The notes under the pieces were generated by a model. The model had not been told where the DNA came from. It saw nothing but the letters and a program-made list of their open reading frames with translations, and did not search any database. Both the position numbers and the translations under genes were made by a program. A stretch of 64,000 nucleotides of DNA, from assembly GCA_023667285.1 (NCBI GenBank), contig JAMPAK010000001.1, positions 1,423,234 to 1,487,233 of the forward strand, written 5' to 3'. The stretch comes from Muribaculaceae bacterium (lineage in GTDB: Bacteria > Bacteroidota > Bacteroidia > Bacteroidales > Muribaculaceae). The first letter of the stretch is position 1. Each line of letters opens with the position of its first letter. Positions 26,383 through 37,100 of the stretch are shown here, piece after piece.

Positions 26383-28068
26383 CTATTTGAAGTAATCTGT
26401 CAGAATCTCGGCTGAAAGCCGGCCTGAGGTATGGATGGCCAGCAGAGCCGGATTCGCGGACTCTCTGCTGAAGCCTATGAATGAATCCTCAAGTTCCTCC
26501 TCTGACTCAGCCTTGAAATAGGAGATGCCATAGGCATCACACAGTCCCTTGAGGGGAAGATTGGTGCCAACGCTAAGGTATTGGTCGAGTTCCGGGAGCG
26601 AGCGTGTAGCCCCGATGAAGCGGAAGATGCCGCCCCCACCGTTGCAGACCACTATCATCTTCATCCTCCCGTTCATCAGCGATGATGATAATGCCGATAT
26701 GTCATATTGGAAAGACATGTCGCCTGAGATGAGCAGCGTGGTGCCACGATATACAGCCGAGGCGCCCAGGGCGGTGGATGTGCAGCCGTCTATGCCGCTC
26801 ACGCCGCGGTTGCAGTCTGTCCGGTGTATGTGGCTGCAGTCCATGAGTTGGGCATAGCGGATGGGAGTGCCATTAGAGAGATGCAGGTTCCAGTCGCGTG
26901 GAATCATGGCGAAGACCTTAGCCAAAGCCTTGAGGTCGCTCCAGGGAGCGGCCTCGACCTTTTGGTCGTGTATTGCCGCGGCCCTATGCGCTGCTTCCTG
27001 CCACTTCATGGCGTAATCGCTCTCCTTTCTGTGGATCTGCATCGCTGAGGCAAGTTGACGCATGAATATCGACGGCTCCATCTCAATCCTCATAGATAGA
27101 TGGCCGAAGCAATCGACAGTTGTATGGCTCACCCCCACATGCCAGTGTCTCACCGTCGGTGGCAGCGAGCGGATCCATTCCTTGATGTGGCGGGACACGA
27201 GTGCCCCTCCCAGTGTTATGACCGTGTCGGGCATCATGGACTCGCGCTGCTCAGGCGTGAGGCGGCTGAGCGTCGAGTCAATCCTGCTGATGAACAGTGG
27301 GTTGTGCAGATTGGCTATAGTTTCGGTGAGAACAGCCACATTTGGCAGCGCAGCCATCTTGCCCAGCGCCTTGTTGAGACGATTGTCCGGGGTGTGGAAT
27401 CCGGCTACGAACATGACACGGCGTGGGGATGCGAGAAACTCACCGAGTTCACGCGCACGCGCTGTGGTGAGATCACCCGTAGGAGCAATCTCCGTGATGA
27501 CCCTTTGTGGGACACTTCCTGGCTCGGTCATCCTGTTGAGCGGGGCATCAAGGCGTATATTGATATGTACAGGGCCGGGGCGTCCGGACACAGCCTCGAG
27601 AAGCGCGTCGTTGATGACCCTGTTCACCCACCACTCTCCATTGGGGAAGTCTAGGCGTGCTCCAATGTCACACCTCCGTTTCACATAAGGCGCCAGTGCA
27701 TCCTGCTGCCAGAGTGTCTGCGAGTCATCCTGGTCAATCCACTCTTCGGGACGGTCTGCCGAGATGACAATCAGCGGAATGCCCCGGTAGTAAGCCTCTG
27801 CGACGGCCGGCGCATAGTTTAGAAGTGCTGTCCCGCTTGTGCAGCACACCCCCACGGGGCGCCCGCTCTGCAGGCTCATCCCCAGCGCGCTGAACGCAGC
27901 CGAGCGCTCATCGATTACCACCGGGCACTCCAGTTCATCGTTGCGGCTGAGAGCCACAATGAGAGGCGCGTTGCGGCTCCCCGGGGAGATTACAACGCGC
28001 TCTATTCCGTGGGCCGTTAGGAGTTCAGAAAGAATCCGTGCGGCAATCTTATCGGTCGACTCTGTCAT
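26383..28068 (-). CDS. menD: Menaquinone biosynthesis SEPHCHC synthase
   Basis: A thiamine-diphosphate enzyme that joins 2-oxoglutarate to isochorismate to form SEPHCHC in menaquinone synthesis. The 561-residue product starts TESTDKIAARILSELL after the Met at 28068. The ThDP glutamate is in VVIDERSAAFSALG near residue 55, with CCTSGTALLNYAPAVAEAYY, and the ThDP-magnesium region is in the C-terminal third (LISGDMSFQYD). The frame extends upstream to 28146, but 28068 overlaps the thiL stop by 4 bases and fits the family N-terminus. Pairing with thiL makes sense, since MenD needs ThDP. Confidence 0.94.
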   Translation of the reverse strand: MTESTDKIAARILSELLTAHGIERVVISPGSRNAPLIVALSRNDELECPVVIDERSAAFSALGMSLQSGRPVGVCCTSGTALLNYAPAVAEAYYRGIPLIVISADRPEEWIDQDDSQTLWQQDALAPYVKRRCDIGARLDFPNGEWWVNRVINDALLEAVSGRPGPVHINIRLDAPLNRMTEPGSVPQRVITEIAPTGDLTTARARELGEFLASPRRVMFVAGFHTPDNRLNKALGKMAALPNVAVLTETIANLHNPLFISRIDSTLSRLTPEQRESMMPDTVITLGGALVSRHIKEWIRSLPPTVRHWHVGVSHTTVDCFGHLSMRIEMEPSIFMRQLASAMQIHRKESDYAMKWQEAAHRAAAIHDQKVEAAPWSDLKALAKVFAMIPRDWNLHLSNGTPIRYAQLMDCSHIHRTDCNRGVSGIDGCTSTALGASAVYRGTTLLISGDMSFQYDISALSSSLMNGRMKMIVVCNGGGGIFRFIGATRSLPELDQYLSVGTNLPLKGLCDAYGISYFKAESEEELEDSFIGFSRESANPALLAIHTSGRLSAEILTDYFK

Positions 28069-29093
28069 TTCTGTTTGCCGGCAAGAGGGTTCCAGCCCTG
28101 TGCCCTGAGAGGAATTTCTGTCCCGTCGCGAGTGATCATGGCACATCCCAGGCTCTCCTTGGTGATATGTCCGATAACTTTGACACCAGGCACACGCTCT
28201 ATCTCCTCATGGCAGTGGAGCGGCACGGTGAAGAGAAGCTCATAGTCCTCACCTCCGTTGAGGGCGGCTGTCACCAGATTCATGCCCAGTTCCTCAGCCA
28301 TGATGGCTGTCTGATAGTCGATGGGTATGCGGTCCTCATAGACACGACACCCCACACCGCTGTCATTGCAGATGTGAAGCAGCTCCGAGCTCAACCCATC
28401 GCTGATATCCATCATCGCCGTGGGGCGTATTCCCGCCTTCTCGAGTTCCTCGATGATATCGCGTCGCGCCTCTGGCTTGAGCTGACGCTCCACGAGATAC
28501 TCCTTGCCTTGAAACTGCGGGATAAAATCTTTCTGCCCGGCTGAGGCCACTTTCTCGCGTTCGAGAAGCTGGAGACCCATGTAGGCTGCCCCGAGGTCAC
28601 CCGACACACAGATGAGGTCTGTGTCCTTGGCTCCCGAGCGGCTCACCACCTTGTCTGCATCAGCCTCACCTATACAGGTGATGGAGATGACCAGGCCTTG
28701 GCGCGACGAGGAGGTGTCGCCACCCACGAGATCCACGCCATAGATGCTGCATGCCAGGCGGATTCCTGAGAATAGTTCCTCGATATGCTCGACGGTGAAG
28801 CGGCTTGAGATGCCCAGCGAGACTGTGATCTGGCGTGGACGGCCGTTCATGGCATATACGTCTGAGAAGTTCACCACTGCCGATTTGTAGCCCAGATGCT
28901 TGAGCGGGACATATGTAAGGTCAAAGTGAACCCCCTCAAGAAGAAGGTCGGTGGTGACAAGGATATCTTTGTCGTGATTGCGGAGCACGGCACAGTCATC
29001 ACCAACCCCCTTGACAGTCGAGGGATTCACGGTGGGGAGATCTTTGGTGAGACGGTCAATCAGACCAAACTCCCCGAGTTCGGATATTTCCAT
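28065..29093 (-). CDS. thiL: Thiamine-monophosphate kinase
   Basis: Phosphorylates thiamine monophosphate to the ThDP cofactor with ATP. The 342-residue AIRS/PurM-like protein shows GEFGLIDRLTKDL at the N-terminus, VKGVGDDCAVLRN and TTDLLLEGVHFDL (metal and nucleotide site), VGGDTSSS and MDISDGLSSELLHI. All key aspartates are present. It lies one base downstream of the pnp gene and overlaps menD, whose enzyme uses ThDP. Confidence 0.95.
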   Translation of the reverse strand: MEISELGEFGLIDRLTKDLPTVNPSTVKGVGDDCAVLRNHDKDILVTTDLLLEGVHFDLTYVPLKHLGYKSAVVNFSDVYAMNGRPRQITVSLGISSRFTVEHIEELFSGIRLACSIYGVDLVGGDTSSSRQGLVISITCIGEADADKVVSRSGAKDTDLICVSGDLGAAYMGLQLLEREKVASAGQKDFIPQFQGKEYLVERQLKPEARRDIIEELEKAGIRPTAMMDISDGLSSELLHICNDSGVGCRVYEDRIPIDYQTAIMAEELGMNLVTAALNGGEDYELLFTVPLHCHEEIERVPGVKVIGHITKESLGCAMITRDGTEIPLRAQGWNPLAGKQK

Positions 29094-29094
29094 A

Positions 29095-29919
29095 TTAGAG
29101 TTTTACTCTTGACACAAGTTCCTTCATTATCTCCAGACACTTGGGCTGGGCGATGACAGCTGCCTGCTGCACCTCCTCATGGGTGGGCACCTGGGTCACA
29201 TCTTTGCCGCCTAGGTCAGTGATGACTGAGATGCCATAGACGCGCATGCCTGCATGGTTGGCCACAATCACCTCGGGGACTGTCGACATGCCCACGCAGT
29301 CGCCGCCGATAACGCGGTAATACTCATACTCGGCCGGAGTCTCAAATGTCGGGCCCGTCACGCCCACATACACTCCGTGCATCAGGCGGATCCCCTTCTC
29401 GTTGGCTATCTCATCGGCCAGATTCTTGAGCTCAGGGTCATAGGCATAGGTCATGGCCGGGAAGCGTGTGCCCAGTTCAGGATAGTTCTTGCCGCGCAGG
29501 GGATGTTCCGGGAAGAGGTTGATGTGGTCTGTGATGGTCATCACGTCGCCCACCTTGAACTCCTTGTTCATACCGCCTGAGGCGTTTGAAACAAACAGCA
29601 CCTCGACGCCGAGAGCCTTGAATACACGGACGGGGAAGGTGACGGTCTTCATGTCATAACCCTCATAGTAGTGGAAGCGGCCCTGCATTGCAATGACGGG
29701 CTTGCCGCCAAGGCGCCCGAAGATGAGATTGCCGCTGTGACCCTCCACTGTCGAAACAGGAAAGTTGGGAATCTCTGAATAGGGGATGTAAAGCTTATCG
29801 TCGATATGGTCAACCAATGGGCCAAGGCCGGTACCGAGGATTATGGCTATCTTAGGCATCTCGCCGCCTGCCACACGCGAGCGCAGGTAATCAGCGGTCT
29901 GTTTGATTTTTTCAAGCAT
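29095..29919 (-). CDS. Purine nucleoside phosphorylase
   Basis: Cleaves purine nucleosides with phosphate to base and ribose 1-phosphate. The 274-residue product is the trimeric (PNP/MTAP) family: [16 protein letters not shown] binds phosphate, [29 protein letters not shown], and [20 protein letters not shown] with the purine-site glutamate. The start at 29919 is chosen because the 14 upstream residues of the longer frame are not family-like. It sits between lpxK and thiL, an order I recall from other Bacteroidales. Confidence 0.94.
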   Translation of the reverse strand: MLEKIKQTADYLRSRVAGGEMPKIAIILGTGLGPLVDHIDDKLYIPYSEIPNFPVSTVEGHSGNLIFGRLGGKPVIAMQGRFHYYEGYDMKTVTFPVRVFKALGVEVLFVSNASGGMNKEFKVGDVMTITDHINLFPEHPLRGKNYPELGTRFPAMTYAYDPELKNLADEIANEKGIRLMHGVYVGVTGPTFETPAEYEYYRVIGGDCVGMSTVPEVIVANHAGMRVYGISVITDLGGKDVTQVPTHEEVQQAAVIAQPKCLEIMKELVSRVKL

Positions 29920-29983
29920 GGAAATTAGATGTTGATGATTATAATTACGGGCGCATCGCATAGCGCCTGGAAAGAATAGGCTT

Positions 29984-31078
29984 CTATTTCAACAACCGGG
30001 AGTCGTGAATTGTTTTCATCACCGTCTCAGAAAATTCAGGATCCCCGCGGTCGATGAACTTCACTTTTATCGGAAGATAGAATATTGATTTCTTAAGTTC
30101 CTCCGGGACGTGGCGATTGTGGCGCAGCCTCACGGCATCCTTCTCTGTGGTGACTATAAACTTGCGGTCACCCTTAAGAGCATTGAACTCTGAGGCTATT
30201 TTCTGTATGTCTGACTCTGAGAAGTTGTGGTGATCGCTGAAACGTCTGAGTTTCACCTTGGCTCTCGATGTGCGCAGTTGCTTGATGAACGGCCGTGGAT
30301 TTGCCACACCGCTAACCGCCAGAATGCTGACTCCGGGGGTGAGGGTGCTGAGCTTAGGTATCTCCATGGATATGCCTCCAAACACCGGGCGCAACCCCTG
30401 GTAGTCGAACGAGGAGAAGTATAGTTTCTGGAATGGGAAGAGTTTGAGATGCTCCTCAAAAATGCGGTATTGCATCGGCTTCATGTCCGGCGGACACTTT
30501 GTCACCACGATGATGTCAGCGCGGTTCAGACCCATCCGTGGCTCCCTCAGCCTTCCGTAGGGGAGCAGCGTGTCATGGAAGAGCGGACGGTTGAACTCCG
30601 TCAGCACAATCGAGGCCCAGGGCTTTACAGACCTGTGTTGGAAAGCATCGTCCAGAAGAATCATGTTTATCCCGGGGTCATACTCGCGCAGACGGTCTAT
30701 CCCCTCGCCGCGGCTCTCGCAGACGGCCACAGTCACACGGTCGCCATATTTCGAGTATATCTGAAACGACTCATCCCCTAGTTTCTCCGGCGTTATCCCC
30801 GGCGAGGCTATCAGGAAGCCGCTTGTCGACCGCCCATATCCGCGCGACAGGACCGCCACCTTATGCTCTCCGGCCAGATGCTCTATGAGATACTCTACAT
30901 GGGGGGTCTTGCCCGTCCCTCCCACAGCCAGATTGCCCACAGAGACAATCGGGATGTCAAATTCGCGCGTCTTTATCAGCCCGTGGTCAAACATGCGGTT
31001 GCGCACCCACACCCCCAGCCCGAAAAGGCGCGAGAGCGGGTAGAGCAGCAGTGTCGACATCAGGCGTGATCGTGCCAT
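29984..31078 (-). CDS. lpxK: Tetraacyldisaccharide 4'-kinase
   Basis: Adds the 4'-phosphate to the lipid A disaccharide precursor at the inner membrane. The 364-residue protein has an N-terminal membrane-associated helix and the P-loop [20 protein letters not shown] near residue 50. The downstream segments [13 protein letters not shown] and [13 protein letters not shown] are typical of LpxK. It follows sppA by 52 bases and precedes pnp by 64. The EptA-like enzyme at 9521 may act on the same lipid A. Confidence 0.95.
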   Translation of the reverse strand: MARSRLMSTLLLYPLSRLFGLGVWVRNRMFDHGLIKTREFDIPIVSVGNLAVGGTGKTPHVEYLIEHLAGEHKVAVLSRGYGRSTSGFLIASPGITPEKLGDESFQIYSKYGDRVTVAVCESRGEGIDRLREYDPGINMILLDDAFQHRSVKPWASIVLTEFNRPLFHDTLLPYGRLREPRMGLNRADIIVVTKCPPDMKPMQYRIFEEHLKLFPFQKLYFSSFDYQGLRPVFGGISMEIPKLSTLTPGVSILAVSGVANPRPFIKQLRTSRAKVKLRRFSDHHNFSESDIQKIASEFNALKGDRKFIVTTEKDAVRLRHNRHVPEELKKSIFYLPIKVKFIDRGDPEFSETVMKTIHDSRLLK

Positions 31079-31130
31079 ATTGACGTGAGAGATGTGTGAG
31101 TGACGTGAGGGTTGAATGAATGAGGGATAT

Positions 31131-32918
31131 TCAGAATCCCACTGTTCCTACAAACTCCATGCGGGCCTGGATTGCAGACATGTTCTTGACGCGGTTGATG
31201 TTGTCATAGACGGGGGCCATATCCCCCAGCTCGCTGCGCACCATCGATGCTTTCAGTTCAGAGCCTGCCATGAGGATGGCGTCATACCACTTGACATCCT
31301 GTGAGGGATACTCCTTGATGGTCCAGGTCTCCACATTGAGTTTCTTTGCCATCCCGGCTATGGCGGCATCAAGGCCACCGAGTTCATCGACAAGTCCGAT
31401 TCTGAGTGCCTCGGCGCCGTCCCAGACGCGCCCCTCGGCTATCGCCTTGATGGAATCTTGGCTCATGCCGCGGCCCTCGGCGCATCGGCGCGTGAAGAGG
31501 TCATATCCGCGCTCTACATAGCCCTGCATTGCTGCCCGCAGCCCGGGCGACATCGGCTCTAATATTCCGGGAATCTGTCCGTCTGGGCATGAACGAACCA
31601 CAGAGGTGTTGACACCCAGTTTGTCCGACAACATCGGCTGGATGTTCGGAATCATTCCAAAGATGCCGATGGAGCCGGTCAGAGTAGTGGGCTGGGCATA
31701 GATACGGTCCGCACCACACGATATGTAGTAGCCTCCTGAGGCTGCATAGTCCGACATGGAGACATAGAATGGCTTGCCGGTCTTCTTTTTCCACTGTTGC
31801 AGTGCCTCCCAGATCTGCTCTGAGGCATAGGCGCTGCCACCTCCTGAATTGACATACATCACCAGCCCGTCTATATCATCCTCTTCAGCGAGTTTGAGAA
31901 TCTCAGGAACCATGTCGGCGCCTACGATACCGTCGCCATCCTCGTCCGTGATATCTCCGCAGGCATACAGAAGGGCTATTTTCGCACCCTTGCCTGAGCC
32001 TTTCTTGAGCAGGTCGCGGCCCTTCACATATTCTGAGATTGAGACTGCGGGGAGGTCATCGACCTTCTTGGTGTTGGTCAAGGCCATGATGCGCTCGTCA
32101 AATTCGTGGCGATACACAAGCCTGTCAGCAATCTTCTCCTTGATATATTCTGTCGGTGCCTTGGTCATTAGATATGAGTTGGCCCATCGGTTCACATCCT
32201 CTACCGTGACATTGCGGCCATCGGCTACAGACTTTGCGAGATACCCCCAGATGTTGTCCACATAGAGTTTAGCCTGCTCACGGGCCGGCTCGCTCATTTC
32301 TGTGCGGATAAATGGCTCGACGGCGCTCTTATAGGTGCCCACCTTGACCACCTGGACCTCTACGCCCAGTTTGTCGAGCAGATTCTTGAAATACATCCCC
32401 ATCTGCCCAATGCCATGGATGTCAATCATGCCCTCAGGGTTGAGGAAGATGGAGTCTGCGAGCGAGGCCAGATAATAGTCCCCCAGCGTGTAGCTGTCGC
32501 CATATGCATAGACCCATTTCTGAGGGGCAGCCTCCCTGAAACGCTTCAGCGCTTCCTGAATGGCTTGGATTTGAGCGGTCCCTGCGTTTACCCCTCCGGC
32601 CTCATAGACAATGCCCTCAATGCGGTCATCTTCGGCGGCATCCTCGATGGCGCCTACAATTTGGTTGAGACCCATGGGGACATCCGTGTCCCCCTGCAGA
32701 AAGCGCATCGGGTCAATCTTGCCGGGACGGTCTGAAATCGACCCTGAGAGGTCGATGGTGAGGTAACTCCCTTTCTTCACCTCGAGTGTGCCTTTAGACC
32801 CTCCACCTGAGGAGGCAGCAGCGGCTATGATGACGATGAAAAATCCTATTGTGATGATGAACAGTGAGAACCATATTCCGGCCATTGCGCCGAGAAAGGA
32901 TATGAAGAATTTTTTCAT
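31131..32918 (-). CDS. sppA: Signal peptide peptidase SppA, long form
   Basis: A membrane-anchored serine protease that degrades cleaved signal peptides. The 595-residue protein has one N-terminal membrane helix (about residues 7-35) and the two ClpP-like halves of the 67K form. The catalytic lysine is in VGTYKSAVEPF in the first half; the nucleophile serine is in SDYAASGGYYIS in the second. The start 32918 is preferred because the frame's earlier ATG at 32975 lies upstream of the -7 box. The operon continues to lpxK. Confidence 0.94.
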   Translation of the reverse strand: MKKFFISFLGAMAGIWFSLFIITIGFFIVIIAAAASSGGGSKGTLEVKKGSYLTIDLSGSISDRPGKIDPMRFLQGDTDVPMGLNQIVGAIEDAAEDDRIEGIVYEAGGVNAGTAQIQAIQEALKRFREAAPQKWVYAYGDSYTLGDYYLASLADSIFLNPEGMIDIHGIGQMGMYFKNLLDKLGVEVQVVKVGTYKSAVEPFIRTEMSEPAREQAKLYVDNIWGYLAKSVADGRNVTVEDVNRWANSYLMTKAPTEYIKEKIADRLVYRHEFDERIMALTNTKKVDDLPAVSISEYVKGRDLLKKGSGKGAKIALLYACGDITDEDGDGIVGADMVPEILKLAEEDDIDGLVMYVNSGGGSAYASEQIWEALQQWKKKTGKPFYVSMSDYAASGGYYISCGADRIYAQPTTLTGSIGIFGMIPNIQPMLSDKLGVNTSVVRSCPDGQIPGILEPMSPGLRAAMQGYVERGYDLFTRRCAEGRGMSQDSIKAIAEGRVWDGAEALRIGLVDELGGLDAAIAGMAKKLNVETWTIKEYPSQDVKWYDAILMAGSELKASMVRSELGDMAPVYDNINRVKNMSAIQARMEFVGTVGF

Positions 32919-32944
32919 TACTTGCGATTTGGGGATATACAAGG

Positions 32945-32976
32945 CAAAATTACACCAAACCAACTTGATAAGCAAA
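32945..32976 (-). promoter_or_regulatory. Promoter of the sppA-lpxK-pnp-thiL-menD operon
   Basis: On the minus strand TTTG (32976-32973) and TAATTTTG (32952-32945) are 20 bases apart, a full consensus match. The sppA ATG is 26 bases downstream of the -7 box. Confidence 0.82.
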
Positions 32977-33125
32977 TTTTTTCACAGATAAATTGAAATT
33001 AAAGTAGCCCGTGTGTCCAATCGCAGGCACCGGCACTTACGCATGACGGGTCTGATTAAACTTTTTCACACCATAAATGTCTATATTAGAAAGCGACACC
33101 GTTAACCGATTAACCTGCCAGACTT

Positions 33126-34061
33126 ATGAGAAGAATATTTCGGAATGTTATGCTTCTGCTGGCCTGCCTATGCATGGCGGCTCCTGAAGCTGTTGCCGAC
33201 CGTCACCGCGGTTCCCAACAATCACAGACACGCACTGAACGCCGCAGCAATTCCGGCAGGAGCGGCGCTTCCGGACGTCCAGGAGTGGGCGGTGGAAACA
33301 ATGGCGGAAATCACAATAACAACAACCGCCCGGGCTCAGGCACCAATAACCGCCCCGGCGGCAATGGCGGAAATCACAATAACAACAACCGCCCGGGAGC
33401 AGGCAACAATAACCGCCCGGGAGCAGGCAACAATAACCGGCCCGGCGGCAATGGCGGAAATCACAATAACAACAACCGCCCGGGAGCAGGCAACAATAAC
33501 CGCCCAGGCCGTCCCGCTCCAAACCCGCCGTCGGCTCATCGCCCCAATCCGCGTCCCCCGATGATGCAGCCCCCTCATCGCCCCCACCGTCCGCCCATGA
33601 TGAGGCCACACTATCGCCCTGTGCCTCCACCCTCGTGGCGTCCCGGCAGAGGCATCCCGGTCATCCGCGGTATCCTTGGCCTGACATTCGGCACTGCCAT
33701 AGGTGTCTCGCTCGACTACCTCTACAGCAACGGATATACTGTTGACGGCTACACAAACGATGTCGTCTATCTGCGCAATGTCCCGGCGCTCAATCTCATT
33801 TGGACCGACGGCGCCCTCTACTATGGTCCATCCGGTCTGGACGTCTCGACGTTCTATTACTCTACACCGACGCGCGATGTCACACGCTACAACAGATGCT
33901 ACAACTCCCTGGTGGCCACTTATGGCGTCCCCGTTTCGGTCAACAACACAGGCGCGACTGTCACTACGACATGGTTTGGCGGCAATAACGGCTATATCAC
34001 CCTCTCGTTTGGAGCCGCTGACACCGGCCGCTTCCTCACCACACTTACCTTCGGATTGTAA
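33126..34061 (+). CDS. Asn/Gly-rich repeat exported protein
   Basis: A 311-residue protein of unknown function. A signal peptide covers residues 1-25 (MLLLACLCMAAPEAVA). Residues about 40-130 are a low-complexity stretch of repeats based on RPGGNGGNHNNNNRPGAGNNN and the shorter RPGAGNNN. A His/Pro/Met-rich stretch (about 130-178) follows, with repeated RP, PHRP and PPMM groups that could bind metal. The C-terminal domain (about 180-311) is folded-looking and has a hydrophobic GILGLTFGTAIGVSLDYLY segment. I do not recognise the family. It stands alone between the sppA promoter and a bidirectional terminator. Confidence 0.75.
   Translation: MRRIFRNVMLLLACLCMAAPEAVADRHRGSQQSQTRTERRSNSGRSGASGRPGVGGGNNGGNHNNNNRPGSGTNNRPGGNGGNHNNNNRPGAGNNNRPGAGNNNRPGGNGGNHNNNNRPGAGNNNRPGRPAPNPPSAHRPNPRPPMMQPPHRPHRPPMMRPHYRPVPPPSWRPGRGIPVIRGILGLTFGTAIGVSLDYLYSNGYTVDGYTNDVVYLRNVPALNLIWTDGALYYGPSGLDVSTFYYSTPTRDVTRYNRCYNSLVATYGVPVSVNNTGATVTTTWFGGNNGYITLSFGAADTGRFLTTLTFGL
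33283..33508 (+). repeat. In-frame minisatellite encoding Asn/Gly repeats
   Basis: A 63-bp unit beginning AATGGCGGAAATCACAATAA recurs at 33300, 33363 and 33450. An extra 24-bp subunit (GCCCGGGAGCAGGCAACAAT, continuing AACC) sits near 33391 and 33415. Both periods are multiples of three, so gain or loss of units keeps the reading frame. Confidence 0.85.
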
Positions 34062-34083
34062 GTAAATCTACAGCAGAAAAAAT

Positions 34084-34139
34084 CAGCGGTTAACGCCTTT
34101 CGGGAAGCATCCCGCCGGCATTAACCGCTGTTTCTGTTT
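34084..34139. terminator. Bidirectional terminator between convergent genes
   Basis: CAGCGGTTAA (34084-34093) and TTAACCGCTG (34121-34130) form a perfect 10-base stem with an inner CGGG/CCCG hairpin. TTTCTGTTT follows on the plus strand, and an A-run precedes it, giving a T-run on the minus strand. Confidence 0.75.
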
Positions 34140-34152
34140 GATGTCAGGGACG

Positions 34153-37100
34153 TTACTTCATCATTGTCTTGGTGGCGGTGGTTGTGCCGTCAGCGAGAGT
34201 GGTGACGATGATGGCAAAGCCGCGATAAGAAGCATCTACTCTCACACCCTGGAGGTTGTAATACTCAACGCTCTTCACCGAGTTTTCAACAGCGATGGCG
34301 CTGAGACCCGATTCAGAGGCTGTAACAGGCTCTGAAGCAGCACCCAGACCACCCATCTCATTTGCAGCACAAAGTGTGTAGACACCTGTCTCTGAGAGGG
34401 GGAACTTGTTGTCGGTGGTGTTGCCCACATACTTGCCATCCTTGTAGATGACGGTGGTGAGAGCCTCAGGGTCAGCCGCCCATGTCAGATAACCGTCCTT
34501 CAGTGTGGCCACGGGTGCAGCGGGGAGCACGGTGTAGTCTGAGGGGAGCCAGCAGTCTGTGCCGCCGAGCACATTTGCGAGAGTGAACTTCTCAGCCTGC
34601 TCCTTGGTCAGGATAGGCTCATAGGTATTGAGGCTGGTGGGAGAGTTCTTGCGCACTGAGAGATCGATGGCCTTGCCGTCCTTGTCGACTGAGCCATACT
34701 CATAGAAGTGTGTCACGAGCTGGCCCATGCTGGTCCATCCCTCAGCGGCGGGAAGAACCATCATCTTGGTGTTGATGTAGTTGATGCGAGGCTCGTTCTG
34801 CCAGGGGCGTCCCAGGTGGAAACTTCCGTCTGTCACCTTTGTCGAACCCTCCACTGCAGAGATGGTGCAGGTGTGGAACACATAGCCCCATTTGAGCTCT
34901 GGCGATGAGTTGGGGGCAGCGATGACGTTGCCGCCACGGTCCTCAAGCACAAGTGCACACTTGTCATAGAAGTTGTCGCCGCCGCCACAGATGAAGTCGA
35001 CGGTGCCGTGGATCTCACAGCCGTCAAAGTAGGCGCGCTCGCCTGTCACCTGGGTGTCCTGATTGCCCAGCATGAGGACATTCTTCATGATGGTCTTGTT
35101 GCCGCCATAGACAGCCACAGCCTGGCCAGAGTTCTTATCCTCCTGGCCATAGTTGAAGTCGTTTCTCAGTGTGAGGTCCTGGAGATAGAATCCTGAGCGG
35201 TCGCGCAGGTTGAGGATGGGGTTAGAGATGCCGTTGCGGACACCGCGGATCACAACACCATCGCGGCTTTGGCCGATAATGGAGACGTTGTAGCACTGGA
35301 AACGCTGCTCATTGTCCTTGCCGAAGTTATAGTCGCCGTTGAGCATGAAGATCACCTTGCGCTCTGAGTCCACCTTGTTGTTGCTGCTGTTGCAGGCCTT
35401 CATTGCTGCGGTGAACTCTTCGGTGTTGGAGACTACGAAATCATATGCCTTCTTGGCCACCTCAGGCTTCTTGCCGATGACAACCTCAGCCACAATCGGC
35501 TCCTTGTTTGAGTTGCCAAACATGTCCACAGCAGCTCCGGCCTGTACTGTGAGTGTGTACTTCTTGTCGAAGTCAAGCCCCCAGACTGCGAAGGCGAGAG
35601 TTGTTGCTCCACCCTCGGCCTCGATCTCCTTGCCGTCGATGGTGGCTTTGGTTGCCTTCATCTCACGGTCGAAGCTGAGGAGTACGGAAGCGTGGTTTCT
35701 GTTGACAGTCACATTGTTCTCACGAAGCACGGGCTCTGTCCCGGGGTTGGTCTTCTGGATGACCAGACGCAGTCCGGCCACGGGCTGGTTGCCACCCTTG
35801 ATGGTGAAGTCGATGGGGGCACCCGGCTGGTGATTGTCGATGACACAGAGAAGGTCATAGACCTTTCCCTGGACAAATGCATGATATGTGGGGACATGGG
35901 TGGTTGCTCCCTCTGATTTAAGTGAGGTGAGACCCTCGCCGTTGCCATAATTGGCAGAGAAACGTGTCAGGGTGAATGTCTTTACAACAACACCTGCGGG
36001 GACTGTCAGGGTGTTGTCGGCCGCGTTAAACTTGAAGCGGTCATTGTTCCAGCCGTCGAGGCTTGAGGTGACAACTGAGTAAAGGCCGTCTGACCATCCT
36101 GTTGAGTTTTTGCCTGAGGTGGTGTAGAGAATCTCTACTGTCTCATCATTGTCGCCGGCTGTATATGTGTAGACACCCTCCACAGTGAGTGTGAAGGTGC
36201 GCCCGCCACCCGTGATGGTATATACGGCTGAGTTGCCGGCAGTGGTGTTGCTGACTGTTGCGGCTGTGCCGTCGGCGAGTGTGGCTTCGACTACCGGAAC
36301 GGCCGTATAGACATTTCCTGTGAAGGTTGTCTTGTAGTCAGGAGCGGTGTTGAGGGCTGCGAGGACATCCTTGCTCACCTCAGTGCCGTCGATAGTGAGA
36401 GTCCCTACGCTGACCTCACCTATGTGGAAGAGTCGCATGCTGAAATGCTTCTTCTGGGCCACGGCTCCATCTGCAGGTGTCACGAGGAATGTGAGCGTAT
36501 AAGCCTTGTTGGCTGCAGGGGAGGGGACTGTATAGGTGCCGTCGGCATTGGCCGTCACGGTCAGCTCATCGCCGTCAGCATCTGTGGCTGACATTGTCGC
36601 TGTGCCGTTGGCCACTGTGGACTTCACACTTACGCTTGCGCCAGTGAAATCCTTGGCAATCTTATATTCAAAGTCATAGTCCTCCACATCTTTTGAGGCA
36701 GCCTGTCCATCGACAGTCACAGCGGTCACCTCACAGAGAGGCGCGGTGAGTGTGCCGTAGAGGTAAAGGTCATCGATGTTGAACTGATTGTCCTGGTTCA
36801 CATTGTTTCCGGCTCCTTTCCATGTCGAGGCGGGGAAGATGCGTATATAGACCTTCTCAAGGTCTGCCACGGGGAGAGCGGCCTCCACGGGCTTCCAGTT
36901 CTTGTAACTGTTGCCTGCCATATACTCATCACCCACGACTGTCCATGTGGAATGGTCTGTCGAATAGGCTATTGCATATGCCTGGTCGCTTGAGTTATGG
37001 CCTGCTGCGATTATCTTGATGCTGATATCCTTATACCCCTTTGTTGAGGTGAATATCTCATAGTAATTATAGGGGTTCTGATAAGAATATTTGTTGCCGT

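Noticed and set aside
33283-33508. CRISPR-like array
   Set aside because: Repeats are contiguous and in frame within a coding region, with no unique spacers and no cas genes.
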